DNA from: Paractinoplanes ferrugineus
Lineage (GTDB): Bacteria > Actinomycetota > Actinomycetes > Mycobacteriales > Micromonosporaceae
Direction of reading: 5' to 3'
DNA length: 42,729 nt
Assembly (NCBI RefSeq): GCF_016862195.1
Contig: NZ_BOMM01000007.1
Coordinates: forward strand, 1 to 42,729
The first letter of the stretch is position 1. Every line of letters starts with the position of its first letter. This document shows positions 7,728 to 17,085 of this stretch, piece after piece. The notes under the pieces were generated by a model. It saw nothing but the letters and a program-made list of their open reading frames with translations. It was not told the origin of the DNA and searched no databases. A program made the translations under genes and the position numbers.

Positions 7728-8564
7728 ATGGCTAACTACACCGCTGCGGACGTCAAGAAGCTCCGCGACCTGACCGGTGCCGGCATGATGGACTGCAAGA
7801 AGGCGCTCGAGGAGTCCGAGGGCGACTTCGACAAGGCCGTCGAGTTCCTTCGCATCAAGGGTGCGAAGGACGTCGGCAAGCGCGCCGGCCGCACCGCCGC
7901 CAACGGCATCGTGAGCCACTTCGAGAAGGCGCTGCTCGAGCTCAACTGCGAGACCGACTTCGTCGCCAAGACCCCCGACTTCGTGGCCCTCGGCCAGCAG
8001 CTGGTGGAACTCGGCGCGAAGAACAACCTCGCCGACGCCGCGGCCCTGTCGGCCGCGACGCTGGCGGACGGCAAGTCCGTCGCCGACACCATCCAGGAAT
8101 ACAGCGCCAAGATCGGCGAGAAGATCGTGCTGAGCCGTTTCGTCGTCCTCGACGACAGCGGCAACGTCGCGGTCTACCTGCACCGCAAGGCGCAGGACCT
8201 GCCGCCGCAGGTCGGCGTCCTGGTGCAGTACGAGGGCAAGGACGACGAGGCGGCCGACGCCGACGCCCGTGGCGTCGGGATGCAGATCGCCGCCATGCGC
8301 CCGCGCTTCCTCAAGCGTGACGAGGTGCCGGCCGAGGTCGTCGAGTCCGAGCGCCGCATCGCCGAGGAGACCGCCAAGGAGGAGGGTAAGCCGGAGAAGG
8401 CTCTGCCCAAGATCGTCGAGGGCCGGGTGAACTCCTTCTTCAAGGACTTCGTCCTGCTCGAGCAGTCCTCCGTGGTCGACAACAAGAAGACCGTGAAGCA
8501 GATCGCCGACGAGGCCGGTCTGACCATCACCCGGTTCGTCCGGTTCGAGGTCGGCCAGGAGTAA
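7728..8564 (+). CDS. tsf: Elongation factor Ts
   Basis: EF-Ts exchanges GDP for GTP on EF-Tu. The N-terminal UBA-like domain reads [25 protein letters not shown], including the family signature [14 protein letters not shown]. The second signature, [16 protein letters not shown], lies near residues 77-92. The 278 residues fit the family. The C-terminal part carries ...[18 protein letters not shown], also typical. Start ATG 7728 follows a GAGAGAGAG ribosome site. It is co-transcribed with rpsB. A strong hairpin lies 20 bases after the stop. Confidence 0.98.
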   Translation: MANYTAADVKKLRDLTGAGMMDCKKALEESEGDFDKAVEFLRIKGAKDVGKRAGRTAANGIVSHFEKALLELNCETDFVAKTPDFVALGQQLVELGAKNNLADAAALSAATLADGKSVADTIQEYSAKIGEKIVLSRFVVLDDSGNVAVYLHRKAQDLPPQVGVLVQYEGKDDEAADADARGVGMQIAAMRPRFLKRDEVPAEVVESERRIAEETAKEEGKPEKALPKIVEGRVNSFFKDFVLLEQSSVVDNKKTVKQIADEAGLTITRFVRFEVGQE

Positions 8565-8583
8565 GTCGGAACACAGATGCTGA

Positions 8584-8619
8584 GGGAGGTCGGGCACGCG
8601 ATTCTGCGCCCGGCCTCCC
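8584..8619 (+). terminator. Hairpin between tsf and pyrH
   Basis: GGGAGGTCGGGC (8584-8595) pairs with GCCCGGCCTCCC (8608-8619), giving 12 base pairs with one T-G wobble and a 12-base loop. No T-run follows on the plus strand, so it may be a partial terminator or an mRNA processing or stability element that separates rpsB-tsf from pyrH-frr-cdsA-rlmN. Confidence 0.6.
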
Positions 8620-8664
8620 CGTCACATAAGGTCTCTGCTGGGCTATGAAGGGAAGGCGGGCCGC

Positions 8665-9426
8665 ATGACGATGGTGACCGAGCAGGCAGTTCCGGTTGAC
8701 GACCCGAATCCGCCGTCGCTGCGACCCCGTCGGGTCGTGTTGAAGCTCTCCGGCGAGGTGTTCGGGGGCGGGGCGGTCGGTGTCGACCCGGACGTCGTGC
8801 AGGGCGTCGCCCGGCAGATCGCCACCGTGATCCGCCGTGGCATCCAGGTCGCCATCGTGGTGGGTGGCGGCAACTTCTTCCGCGGCGCCGAGCTGCAGAA
8901 GCGCGGCATGGACCGCAACCGTGCCGACTACATGGGCATGCTCGGCACCGTGATGAACGGCCTCGCCCTCCAGGACTTCCTGGAGAAGGAGGGCATCGAG
9001 ACGCGCGTGCAGACCGCGATCACGATGGCCCAGGTCGCCGAGCCGTACATCCCGCTGCGCGCCATCCGGCACCTCGAGAAGGGCCGCGCCGTGATCTTCG
9101 GCGCCGGCGCCGGCATGCCGTACTTCTCGACCGACACCGTCACCGCGCAGCGCGCGCTGGAGATCCACGCCGACATCGTGCTGATGAGCAAGAACGGGGT
9201 CGACGGCGTCTACACCGCCGACCCGCGCATCGACCCCCAGGCGCAGAAGCTCGACACCGCCACCTACCAGGAGATTCTCCAGCGTGGGCTGCGCGTCGCC
9301 GACCAGGCCGCGTTCAGCCTCTGCGAGGAGAACAAGCTCCCGATGCTCGTTTTCGGAGCCGAGGGTGACGACACGATCGTCCGCGCCGTCAGCGGCGACA
9401 AGATCGGCACGCTGATCACCGCCTGA
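8665..9426 (+). CDS. pyrH: Uridylate kinase (UMP kinase)
   Basis: PyrH makes UDP from UMP and ATP, an early step of pyrimidine nucleotide synthesis. It is an amino-acid-kinase-fold enzyme. Motifs: [14 protein letters not shown] (about residues 23-36, phosphate binding), [40 protein letters not shown] (about 72-111), [21 protein letters not shown], and [15 protein letters not shown] near the nucleotide site. With 253 residues it has a short non-conserved N-terminal extension of about 20 residues. ATG 8665 is preferred because GAAGGGAAGG lies eight bases upstream; ATG at residue 3 is an alternative. frr follows. Confidence 0.97.
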   Translation: MTMVTEQAVPVDDPNPPSLRPRRVVLKLSGEVFGGGAVGVDPDVVQGVARQIATVIRRGIQVAIVVGGGNFFRGAELQKRGMDRNRADYMGMLGTVMNGLALQDFLEKEGIETRVQTAITMAQVAEPYIPLRAIRHLEKGRAVIFGAGAGMPYFSTDTVTAQRALEIHADIVLMSKNGVDGVYTADPRIDPQAQKLDTATYQEILQRGLRVADQAAFSLCEENKLPMLVFGAEGDDTIVRAVSGDKIGTLITA

Positions 9427-9473
9427 GCCCCTTAACCCACACCACCGAAACAGCAAGGAGGCGAGAAGAGCCG

Positions 9474-10031
9474 GTGATCGACGAAACCCTCTTCGAGGCC
9501 GAAGAGAAGATGGAGAGCGCGGTCGAGCACGCCAAGGAGGAGTTCGCCGCGATCCGTACGGGTCGGGCCACTCCGGCGATGTTCTCCAAGATCTTGGTGG
9601 ACTACTACGGCGCGCCCACGCCGGTGACGCAGATGGCCTCGGTCGGCGTCCCCGAGCCGCGCATGGTCATCGTCAAGCCGTACGACGCGACCCAGCTCGG
9701 CCCGATCGAACGCGCGATCCGCGACTCCGACCTCGGTGTCAACCCCAACAACGAGGGCACCCAGCTGCGGATCCACCTGCCGCAGATGACCGAGGAACGG
9801 CGCCGCGACATGATCAAGGTCGCGCGCGGCAAGGCGGAGGAGGGCCGGGTGGCCATCCGTAACATCCGCCGCAAGGCCAAGGAGCAGCTGGACAAGCTGG
9901 TCAAGGACGGCGAGACCGGCGAGGACGACGGCCGTCGCGCCGAGAAGGAGCTCGACGACACGACGCACAAGTACGTGTCCGTCGTCGACGAGCTCGTCAA
10001 ACACAAGGAAGCCGAGCTACTCGAGGTCTGA
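9474..10031 (+). CDS. frr: Ribosome recycling factor
   Basis: This 185-residue protein has exactly the usual length of RRF. It splits the post-termination ribosome together with EF-G. Typical stretches are [28 protein letters not shown] (N-terminal helix of the three-helix bundle), the Ala/Pro hinge near [26 protein letters not shown], and [35 protein letters not shown]. The GTG at 9474 begins M-I-D-E-T-L, the standard actinobacterial start; AAGGAGG lies about 15 bases before it, a little far. Its stop shares a base with the cdsA start (TGATG), which implies coupling. Confidence 0.98.
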   Translation: MIDETLFEAEEKMESAVEHAKEEFAAIRTGRATPAMFSKILVDYYGAPTPVTQMASVGVPEPRMVIVKPYDATQLGPIERAIRDSDLGVNPNNEGTQLRIHLPQMTEERRRDMIKVARGKAEEGRVAIRNIRRKAKEQLDKLVKDGETGEDDGRRAEKELDDTTHKYVSVVDELVKHKEAELLEV

Positions 10032-11014
10032 TGTCCTACCTCGATCCGCGTGCCGGGCAGACCTCCGGCGACACGACAAGCGCGCCGGAAGCCTGGCACG
10101 CGGACGACCCGGCACGCCCGGAGCACCTGGGAGACGTGACGGAACCCGACAAGAAGAGCCGCGGCAGGCGCCGGGCCGGCAAACCGGCGAAGGGCCGGGC
10201 CGGCCGCAACCTGCCCGCGGCCATCGCGGTCGGCGTCAGCCTCATCCTGCTGGTCCTCGCCTCGCTGCTGGTGTGGTGGCCGGCGTTCATCGGTGTGATC
10301 GTGGTCGCCGCCTGCGCCGGCGCCTGGGAGATGGGCAACGCGCTGCGCAAGACCGGCGCCAAGGCCCCGCTCATCCCGCTGATGGCCGGTTCCGCGGTGA
10401 TGACCGCGCTGGCCTACTACGACGGCGCCGACTCCCTGGTGATCGGCCTCGCCGTGACGATCCTCGCGGCACTGGTCTGGCGGCTCGCCGACGGCTTCGC
10501 CGCGGTCCGCCGCGACTTCACCGCGATCCTGATGGTCGCGGTCTACGTGCCGTTCCTCCTCAGCTTCGCGATCCTGCTGCAGCAGCCCGATCCGACCGAG
10601 GACGGCAAGTGGCGGGTGCTCTGCACGCTGCTCGCGGTGGTGCTCTCGGACACCGGTGGCTACGCGTCCGGTGTCTTCCTGGGCCGGCACAAGATGGCCC
10701 CGTCGATCAGCCCCGGTAAGACCTGGGAGGGTTTCGCCGGCTCGATCTGCGCGGCCGCGCTCGGCAGTGCCCTGCTGCTCTACTTCCTGCTCGACATCCC
10801 GGTCTACTGGGGTCTGCTCTTCGGCGCGGTCCTCTCGGTGGTGGCGGTGGTCGGCGACCTGGCCGAGTCGATGCTCAAGCGCGACCTCGGGGTCAAGGAC
10901 ATGAGTAACCTTCTGCCCGGCCACGGCGGCGTGATGGACCGGCTCGACTCGATCTTGTTCGCGGTACCGACCGCGTACCTGCTCTTCGCTCTGATCTCCG
11001 CGAACCTGTCATGA
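10031..11014 (+). CDS. cdsA: Phosphatidate cytidylyltransferase (CDP-diacylglycerol synthase)
   Basis: CdsA is an integral membrane enzyme that makes CDP-diacylglycerol from phosphatidate and CTP, the branch point for phospholipid synthesis. The full family signature is present near the C-terminus: [21 protein letters not shown] then VMDRLD (about residues 278-304), with S-x-x-K-R-x4-K-D...H-G-G-x-x-D-R-x-[30 protein letters not shown] is the other conserved loop. About eight hydrophobic segments are visible. The first 55 or so residues are hydrophilic and basic, an actinobacterial extension. Length 327. The start overlaps the frr stop and its own stop overlaps a possible rlmN start. Confidence 0.96.
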   Translation: MSYLDPRAGQTSGDTTSAPEAWHADDPARPEHLGDVTEPDKKSRGRRRAGKPAKGRAGRNLPAAIAVGVSLILLVLASLLVWWPAFIGVIVVAACAGAWEMGNALRKTGAKAPLIPLMAGSAVMTALAYYDGADSLVIGLAVTILAALVWRLADGFAAVRRDFTAILMVAVYVPFLLSFAILLQQPDPTEDGKWRVLCTLLAVVLSDTGGYASGVFLGRHKMAPSISPGKTWEGFAGSICAAALGSALLLYFLLDIPVYWGLLFGAVLSVVAVVGDLAESMLKRDLGVKDMSNLLPGHGGVMDRLDSILFAVPTAYLLFALISANLS

Positions 11015-12228
11015 CGGAGCTACTTTCGCGGCGTGGGAGACTGGACAACGCCATGACGATTCTTCCGGTCATCCCGATCAGCCCTGACCAGCCCGATGCC
11101 GTCCAGACGCGGCGGCGCCCGTCGATGCCCCCACGCCACCTGGCCGACCTCGACCTCGCCGCCCGCCGGGCCGCGGTGACCGAGCTCGGTGAGCCCGCGT
11201 TCCGCGCCAAGCAGCTCTCCACGCACTACTTCGGCCGGCTGGTGCGCGACATCGACGAGATGACCGACCTGCCCGCCGCGTCGCGGGCCCGGTTGACCGA
11301 CGACCTGCTGCCCACGCTGCTCACCCCGATGCGTGAGCTGGCTTGCGACGACGGGGCCACCCGCAAGACGCTGTGGCGGCTGCACGACGGCGCGCTCGTC
11401 GAGAGCGTGCTGATGGGCTACCCGGACCGGGTCACGGCCTGCGTCTCCAGCCAGGCCGGCTGCGGCATGGCGTGTCCGTTCTGCGCCACCGGCCAGCAGG
11501 GCCTGACCCGCAACCTGTCGATCGCCGAGATCGTCGACCAGGTGGTCTACCTGGCCGGCGTCGCCGCGAGCGGGGCGGTCACCGGCTCGCCGCCGCGGTT
11601 GTCCCGCGTCGTGTTCATGGGCATGGGCGAGCCGCTGGCCAACTATCCCCGGGTGCTCGCGGCGGTCCGCCGGCTGACCGCGCCGGCTCCCGAGGGGCTG
11701 GGGCTGTCGCAACGGCACATTACCGTCTCAACCGTGGGTCTCGTCCCGGCAATGCGCCGGTTGATCGCGGAACAGCTCAACGTGACCCTTGCGCTGTCCC
11801 TGCATGCCCCCGATGATGATCTGCGCGATGAGCTAGTGCCCGTCAACCAGCGTTGGAAGGTGGCCGAGGTTCTCGACGCCGCGTTCGACTACGCGGCGCA
11901 GAGCGGCCGCCGGATCTCAATCGAATATGCCCTGATCAGGGACGTGAACGACCAGCCCTGGCGCGCTGACCTCCTGGGGAAGCTCCTGCGCGGCAAGCTG
12001 GCCCATGTGAATCTCATCCCGCTGAACCCGACTCCGGGCAGCAAGTGGGATGCGAGTCCGAAACCGGTCGAGCGCGAGTTCGTCCACCGGCTGCGTGCGG
12101 CCGGAGTGGCAACCACGGTCCGCGACACCCGGGGCCGGGAGATCGATGGCGCGTGCGGCCAGCTGGCTGCGGGTGAGCTCTCGGAGGCGAGCGCAGGGGG
12201 CGCGGCCGACGCGGAGGTGGCACAGTGA
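11011..12228 (+). CDS. rlmN: Dual-specificity RNA methyltransferase RlmN
   Basis: RlmN is a radical-SAM enzyme that methylates C2 of adenine 2503 in 23S rRNA and adenine 37 in some tRNAs. The iron-sulfur motif CxxxCxxC is seen as CGMACPFC (Cys 151, 155, 158 from this start). Other family pieces are [66 protein letters not shown] and [18 protein letters not shown], whose Cys is the second catalytic cysteine. ATG 11011 gives an ATGA overlap with cdsA; ATG 11053 is also possible and would remove 14 residues that look non-conserved. Last gene before the DivIVA-like protein. Confidence 0.96.
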   Translation: MTELLSRRGRLDNAMTILPVIPISPDQPDAVQTRRRPSMPPRHLADLDLAARRAAVTELGEPAFRAKQLSTHYFGRLVRDIDEMTDLPAASRARLTDDLLPTLLTPMRELACDDGATRKTLWRLHDGALVESVLMGYPDRVTACVSSQAGCGMACPFCATGQQGLTRNLSIAEIVDQVVYLAGVAASGAVTGSPPRLSRVVFMGMGEPLANYPRVLAAVRRLTAPAPEGLGLSQRHITVSTVGLVPAMRRLIAEQLNVTLALSLHAPDDDLRDELVPVNQRWKVAEVLDAAFDYAAQSGRRISIEYALIRDVNDQPWRADLLGKLLRGKLAHVNLIPLNPTPGSKWDASPKPVEREFVHRLRAAGVATTVRDTRGREIDGACGQLAAGELSEASAGGAADAEVAQ

Positions 12229-12265
12229 CTGGGCACAGATCCCAGCGAGCGGAAGTGGAGACGTT

Positions 12266-13354
12266 GTGACGAGTCAGGGGCAGCGTTTCCGCCGGCGTGC
12301 GCTGCGGCGCGGCTACAAGGTCGACGAGGTCGACGGCTTCCTGGACCGCGTCGAGGCGACGCTGGCCGGGGAATCGACAGGTGCGCCGGTCGGGGCCCAG
12401 GAAGTGCACGACGTCGTTTTCCGGGTCCGTTTCGGCGGCTACGACGAGTGGCAGGTCGACCTGCACCTTGACCGGGTGGAGCGGCAGCTCGCCGAGCTCG
12501 AGGACCGGGGTGGTCGCCCCGGTGCGCCCGACCCGATGCGTGACTCGCTCCGCGGTGGTCTGACCACCGGCAGCATCAATGCGGGCGGCATGAACACCGG
12601 CGGGGGCGGCATGGCCGGCCGCGGCGCGGGTGCCATGGGTGGCGCCGGGGCGATGGGCGGAGCGGCCGCGGCCGGCATGGCGGGCCGGATGGCTCCCCCG
12701 ACCGAGCGCCTGCCCGCCCCGCCGATCCGCGAGGACCGGATGCAGCCCCAGCAGATGCCGCCTCGGGCGCAGCCCCAGATGCCGACCGGTGACCCCTACG
12801 GTGGCCGCTACCAGGACGACCCGTACGGTCAGCCGCCTCAGCAGCAGCAGCAACTCCCGCAGCGTCAGGGCCCGCCGCCGGGCTACGACCCGGGCTATGA
12901 CAACACCGGCGGCTTCGACGGCTTCGAGGCCGGCCGGCACGGCAAGACGGACATGACCGCGGAGATCCGCATGCCCCAGCGGGAGGACCCGCGGGGATAC
13001 GGTGATCAGGGCGGTTACGGCGCCCCCCCGATGTCCGGTCCGCCGATGGGTGGCGGTTACGGCCAGCAGCCGCAGCTCCCGCCGCCGATGGGCGAGCCGG
13101 GTGGCGAGCTCTACCGGGTCGACCAGCTGCGCCGCACGTTCCAGGTGCGCCGCTTCGGCAGCGGTTACGACCCGATGCAGGTCGACCGCCTGTTCGAGGG
13201 CATCCTGCAGGCGATGACCGGCCGTGGCCCGATGCCGGTGCCGGAGAACGAGCTCGACATGCTGCAGTTCGGCCTGGTGCCGGGCGGTTACTTCGAGGCC
13301 GAGGTCGACGCCGCGCTGCGCGAGGTCAAGGACATCCTGCTGCGGCATCGCTGA
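12266..13354 (+). CDS. DivIVA-domain protein with a conserved segment at each end
   Basis: This 362-residue protein has three parts. Residues ~5-75 (RFRRRALRRGYKVDEVDGFLDRVEATLAG ... VHDVVFRVRFGGYDEWQVDLHLDRVERQLAEL) contain two copies of the DivIVA-type 'G-Y-x-x-x-x-V-D-x-F/L-L/H-D' motif. The middle (~90-285) is low-complexity, rich in Gly, Met, Gln, Pro, including a run of five Gln. The last ~75 residues (LRRTFQVRRFGSGYDPMQVDRLFEGIL ... GLVPGGYFEAEVDAALREVKDIL) again contain a pair of the same motif. DivIVA domains recognise curved membrane at cell poles and septa in actinobacteria. The GTG at 12266 follows GTGGAG. The long coiled coil of true DivIVA/Wag31 is absent, so it is a relative rather than the main polar-growth protein. 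A terminator follows. Confidence 0.8.
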   Translation: MTSQGQRFRRRALRRGYKVDEVDGFLDRVEATLAGESTGAPVGAQEVHDVVFRVRFGGYDEWQVDLHLDRVERQLAELEDRGGRPGAPDPMRDSLRGGLTTGSINAGGMNTGGGGMAGRGAGAMGGAGAMGGAAAAGMAGRMAPPTERLPAPPIREDRMQPQQMPPRAQPQMPTGDPYGGRYQDDPYGQPPQQQQQLPQRQGPPPGYDPGYDNTGGFDGFEAGRHGKTDMTAEIRMPQREDPRGYGDQGGYGAPPMSGPPMGGGYGQQPQLPPPMGEPGGELYRVDQLRRTFQVRRFGSGYDPMQVDRLFEGILQAMTGRGPMPVPENELDMLQFGLVPGGYFEAEVDAALREVKDILLRHR

Positions 13355-13367
13355 GACGACGACATGG

Positions 13368-13394
13368 AAAAGGCCCGCGCGAGCGGGCCTTTTT
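13368..13394. terminator. Bidirectional rho-independent terminator
   Basis: AAAAGGCCCGC (13368-13378) pairs with GCGGGCCTTTT (13383-13393) around the loop GCGA, followed by a T-run on the plus strand and, by symmetry, on the minus strand. It sits between the convergent DivIVA-like gene and the DUF2631 gene and can serve both. Confidence 0.93.
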
Positions 13395-13418
13395 CGGTGC
13401 GGTTCTTCGCGGGAAAAC

Positions 13419-13652
13419 CTACTGGTCGTTCGGCCGGAGGCCGTTGCGCCGCAGCACGGTGTCGGCGATCAGGACGGCGACCAGGCCGACCGCGAACACG
13501 ACGAGGTAGATGTTTTCCGTGTTGCCCTCGTGGTTGCCCCAGAAGAACATCAGCATCACGACGGCGGAGCCGAGGGCGCCGCGCCGGGCCCATTTCCGGT
13601 TGCCCGGCTTGAGCTGGTCGGGAGCGTAGACCGGGTCTTGTTCCGCAGACAC
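13419..13652 (-). CDS. DUF2631 small membrane protein
   Basis: This 77-residue protein starts at GTG 13652 after AAGGGA. The N-terminus, PVYAPDQLKPGNRKWARRGALG, is hydrophilic. Two hydrophobic segments follow: AVVMLMFFWGNHEGNTENIY with the conserved GNHEG turn, then LVVFAVGLVAVLIADTVLRRNGLR. This layout matches the actinobacterial DUF2631 family as I remember it. No function is known. Family members often sit near cdsA/rlmN in actinobacteria, as here, which hints at an envelope role. It converges on the DivIVA-like gene and shares its terminator. Confidence 0.8.
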   Translation of the reverse strand: MSAEQDPVYAPDQLKPGNRKWARRGALGSAVVMLMFFWGNHEGNTENIYLVVFAVGLVAVLIADTVLRRNGLRPNDQ

Positions 13653-13776
13653 GCCGAATGTCCCTTCCTCAAAGCGATCTCACTGGGACAAGTCTCGCAC
13701 GGCGCCTCCGCACGCAACCCACCAACCCGGACCGAGTACCTTCGAGGTCGTCGTCACGGCGGAGGAGGAAGACAAA

Positions 13777-15333
13777 GTGCGGATTACGGGCACGGGACAC
13801 GCAAGCATGCGGATCGACACGTCCGCCGGCAGCATTCTGTGCGACCCGTGGGTCAACCCCGCCTATTTCGCGTCCTGGTTCCCATTCCCCGACAACTCCC
13901 TGCTGGACTGGGAAACCCTCGGTGACTGCGACTACCTCTACGTGTCCCACCTGCACCGGGACCACTTCGACGCGGCCCACCTCAAGCGCTTCGTCAGCAA
14001 GAAGGCCACGGTCCTGCTGCCGGAATACCCGACCAGCCAGCTCGAGGACGAGCTGCGCGACCTCGGCTTCACCAAGTTCTTCAAGACCAGGTCGAACGAG
14101 GTGCACGAGCTCGACGGCGGCCTCAAGGTGATGATCCAGGCGCTGATCAGCCCCACCGACGGCCCGATCGGCGACTCCTCGCTGTGGGTCGAGCACGACG
14201 GCATCCGGGTGCTCAACCAGAACGACGCCCGGCCCACCGACCTGCAGATCTTCAACGACCTGGGTCACGTGCACGCGCACATGCTGCAGTTCTCCGGCGC
14301 GATCTGGTACCCGATGGTCTACGAGCTGCCGGAGAACGCCAAGACCGCGTTCGGTAAGCAGAAACGCGACCGCCAGTTCGACCGCACCTGGCGTTACATC
14401 GACGACCTGAAGGCTGACCACGTCTTCCCGATCGCCGGCCCGCCGTGCTTCCTCGACGACGAACTGTGGCAGTTCAACGACATCTTCGGCGACGAGGGCA
14501 ACATCTTCCCCGACCAGTCGGTCTTCCTCGAGGAATACGCGAAGGTCGGCGGTGACAACGCCATCGTGCTGCTGCCGGGCTCGGTGACCGAGCTGTCCGG
14601 CGCCGAGGCGACGACGAGCCACCCCACGCCGGTCGACGAGTTCTTCAAGAACAAGAAGCAGCACCTCGAGGAGATGCGGGAGCGCAAGGCCCCGGTCATC
14701 GCCGCCGAGAAGGCTTCCTGGCGCCACCCCGAGATCGACGTCCTGGGCGAGCTGAAGAAGCGCATCGAACCGCTGCTCGAGGAAAGCATCTACATGGCGC
14801 AGGGCGTCGGCGGCCCGGTCCGCTTCGACCTGACCGACACCGACGGCCCCACCGGCAACATCATCGAGTCGATCGTCGTCGACTTCCCCGGCAAGCAGGT
14901 GCGCCCCTACGTCGACGAGAAGGTCCGCTACCGCTTCAAGACCGGTCGCGCCCTGATCGAGCACCTGATCTACATCGACGAGGGCGACTGGGTCAACTCG
15001 CTGTTCCTGAGCTGCCGCTTCTCCGCGGCCCGGATCGGCCAGTACAACGAGTTCGTCTACGCCTTCTTCAAGTGCCTCTCCGAGGAGCGCCTGCAATACG
15101 CCGAGGGCTGGTACGACGAGCACGAGAAGGCGGTCGAGGCGGAGGACACCCAGCTGGGCGATTGGACCGTCCAGCGTCGCTGCCCCCACCTCAAAGCCGA
15201 CCTGAGCCGTTTCGGCATCGTCGACGGCAACACCCTCACCTGCCAACTGCACGGCTGGAAGTTCGACCTACCCAGCGGTCGCTGCCTGACGAGCGTCGGC
15301 CACAAGATCCGTGCCGAGAAGACCGAAGCCTGA
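13777..15333 (+). CDS. Metallo-beta-lactamase-fold protein with C-terminal Rieske iron-sulfur domain
   Basis: This 518-residue protein has two recognisable parts. The N-terminal ~230 residues have a UlaG-like metallo-beta-lactamase fold: GTGHASMRIDTSAGSILCDPW, then the metal motif HLHRDH (His58, His60, Asp62, His63). Residues ~469-492 carry a Rieske [2Fe-2S] motif, CPH then CQLH (Cys469, His471, Cys489, His492), with HGWKFDLPSGRC after it. The same pair of domains, in the opposite order, is known from CMP-N-acetylneuraminate hydroxylase. The middle region (~230-460) is not one I recognise. A redox-coupled hydroxylase or hydrolase is possible, but the substrate is unknown. The GTG at 13777 follows GGAGGAGG. 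It stands alone, divergent from the DUF2631 gene. Confidence 0.85.
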   Translation: MRITGTGHASMRIDTSAGSILCDPWVNPAYFASWFPFPDNSLLDWETLGDCDYLYVSHLHRDHFDAAHLKRFVSKKATVLLPEYPTSQLEDELRDLGFTKFFKTRSNEVHELDGGLKVMIQALISPTDGPIGDSSLWVEHDGIRVLNQNDARPTDLQIFNDLGHVHAHMLQFSGAIWYPMVYELPENAKTAFGKQKRDRQFDRTWRYIDDLKADHVFPIAGPPCFLDDELWQFNDIFGDEGNIFPDQSVFLEEYAKVGGDNAIVLLPGSVTELSGAEATTSHPTPVDEFFKNKKQHLEEMRERKAPVIAAEKASWRHPEIDVLGELKKRIEPLLEESIYMAQGVGGPVRFDLTDTDGPTGNIIESIVVDFPGKQVRPYVDEKVRYRFKTGRALIEHLIYIDEGDWVNSLFLSCRFSAARIGQYNEFVYAFFKCLSEERLQYAEGWYDEHEKAVEAEDTQLGDWTVQRRCPHLKADLSRFGIVDGNTLTCQLHGWKFDLPSGRCLTSVGHKIRAEKTEA

Positions 15334-15416
15334 GTCGAACTCGACCGCGCCCGGCAGCGCGACGACCGGACAACGGTGGCGCTGATCACGCTGCCCGGCC
15401 GGGCTGAACGGGGGCG

Positions 15417-17012
15417 TCAGCGGCCCAGGTCGGTCAGGATGCGGTTGGCTACGTTGTGGCCGGCGGCGCCGATCACGCTGCCGGCGGGGTGGGTGCCGGC
15501 GGAGCCTGCGTAGAGGCCGTCGACACCGGTGAAGTAGGGCATGCGCTCGTTGAAGGCGACCGTGTTGTCGACGTGGTGGATGTGGCCGCCGGTGATGCCG
15601 AAGTGCTCTTCGATGCCGGGCGGGGTGAGCGGCATCATGTCGGCGACCAGGTCGGAGGTGCCGGGTGCGTAGCGGTCGCAGATCGAGAGCAGGTGCCGCA
15701 CGTAGTCGGGCAGTGCTTCGGACCACGTGGTGCCGTCGAGGGAGTAGGGCACCGACTGCACGAACAGGGCGGACGAGTGGTGTCCGGCGGGGTCCTGGAG
15801 CGACGGGTCGACCGTGGTGTGCACGTACCACTCGATGGTGGGCTCCGCAGGCAGGCGGCCGGCCTGCACGTCGGCCCACATGGCGCGCAGGGCCGCCATC
15901 GGGGATTCCCGGTCGTCGGCACCGGCCAGGCCCGCGGAACCGGGCAGCAGGTGGATCGTCGAGCCGAACGGGGACGGTGCGCCGGCCGGCAGACAGGCGA
16001 AGTCGGGCAGGTCGCGCAGGGCCAGGTTGACCTTCAGGGTGGTGCCGGGGCGGCGTACCGACTCCATGTGCGCGGTCAGGGCGGTCGGCAGGACGCCGGC
16101 CGGCACGAGGCTCATCAGCTGGTAGGGGTCGCAGGAGCCGAGCACGACCCGGGCCGAGATGGATCGGCCGTCGGCCAGGACGACTCCGCCGGCCGCGCCG
16201 CCGTCGATGGTCACGCCGGTGACCCGGGCGTCGGTGAACAGTTTGGCGCCGGCCGCGCGGGCCGCGTCGGCGAAGGTGCGGGACACCGTGCCCATGCCGC
16301 CCTGGGCGATCATCCAGGTGCCGTCGGCTCCGGGGAGGCGGCACATGTTGTGTACGAGGAAGTTGTGTCCCGTGCCCGGGTCGTCGGGGCCGGCGTTGAG
16401 TCCGGAGAGGCCGTCGGTCACCGCGTACATGCTCATCAGCAGTTCGCTCTTGAAGCCGAACCGGGCGAGGTAGTCCGCCACGGAGCCGCGCACCAGGTCG
16501 ATGAAGGTGCTTTGGAGCTGGGGGCGGATGTGCCGGTCGGCGATCTCTTCGACGGTGCCGGGCTCGTCGAGCCAGGCCGGTGCCAGGTCGGCGCGCAGGG
16601 CCGCGATCTCGACCGCCATCTGCTCGTCGGCGGCGATGTCGCGGGGCGAGAAGAAGCGTTCCATCTGCGCCCGGGTGGCGTCGCGGTCGCTGCCGAACAG
16701 GAGGTACGGCGAGCCGGCCGGGCCCGGGGTCGGCAGGAAGTAGTGCGGGTCGCGGCGCAGCACCGGGATGTCGACGTCGAGCGTGCGCAGGAGCTCGGGC
16801 GGCATCAGGCCGAGGAGGTAGGACCCGGTGGACTGGCCGAGTCCGGGCACCTTGGCGAAGGGCCGTTCGGTGCGGGTGGCCCCACCCAGCACACCGGCCG
16901 ACTCCAGCACGACGACATCGAGGCCGGCTCGGGCCAGCAGAATCGCGGAGACGAGGCCGTTGTGGCCGGCGCCGATGATCACGACGTCGGCGTGTGCGGG
17001 GTAGGGGGTCAT
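15417..17012 (-). CDS. Phytoene-dehydrogenase-related FAD oxidoreductase
   Basis: This 531-residue flavoenzyme is of the NAD(P)/FAD-dependent oxidoreductase type related to phytoene desaturase and human PYROXD2. The dinucleotide-binding motif is VVIIGAGHNGLVSAILLARAGLDVVVLE at residues 10-37. The GGATRTERPF and C-terminal GLYAGSAGTHPAGSVIGAAGHNVAN segments form the second FAD contact. Despite the homology, a carotenoid role is not supported, since crtB, crtE or similar genes are not nearby. The ATG at 17012 is chosen because the upstream frame overlaps the next gene antisense and is Ser/Arg-rich noise. Substrate unknown. It converges with the MBL-Rieske gene, leaving 83 bases between stops, so a shared redox pathway is only speculation. 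Confidence 0.88.
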   Translation of the reverse strand: MTPYPAHADVVIIGAGHNGLVSAILLARAGLDVVVLESAGVLGGATRTERPFAKVPGLGQSTGSYLLGLMPPELLRTLDVDIPVLRRDPHYFLPTPGPAGSPYLLFGSDRDATRAQMERFFSPRDIAADEQMAVEIAALRADLAPAWLDEPGTVEEIADRHIRPQLQSTFIDLVRGSVADYLARFGFKSELLMSMYAVTDGLSGLNAGPDDPGTGHNFLVHNMCRLPGADGTWMIAQGGMGTVSRTFADAARAAGAKLFTDARVTGVTIDGGAAGGVVLADGRSISARVVLGSCDPYQLMSLVPAGVLPTALTAHMESVRRPGTTLKVNLALRDLPDFACLPAGAPSPFGSTIHLLPGSAGLAGADDRESPMAALRAMWADVQAGRLPAEPTIEWYVHTTVDPSLQDPAGHHSSALFVQSVPYSLDGTTWSEALPDYVRHLLSICDRYAPGTSDLVADMMPLTPPGIEEHFGITGGHIHHVDNTVAFNERMPYFTGVDGLYAGSAGTHPAGSVIGAAGHNVANRILTDLGR

Positions 17013-17085
17013 GACGAGCGAGCGTAGCGCGCCGGCATGTATTGGCGCTTCAGCGTTTCGTATGCGAAAAGTAGCGCAGAGTCGC

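Noticed and set aside
6756..8597. Long minus-strand frame opposite rpsB and tsf
   Set aside because: It is the antisense shadow of two highly conserved genes; its Leu/Gly/Asp/Val-rich composition is the usual result.
15334..15416. Terminator between the MBL-Rieske and FAD oxidoreductase genes
   Set aside because: Only the short palindromes GTCGAACTCGAC-like and GCCCGGCCGGGC are seen, with no T-run, so no firm terminator can be named.
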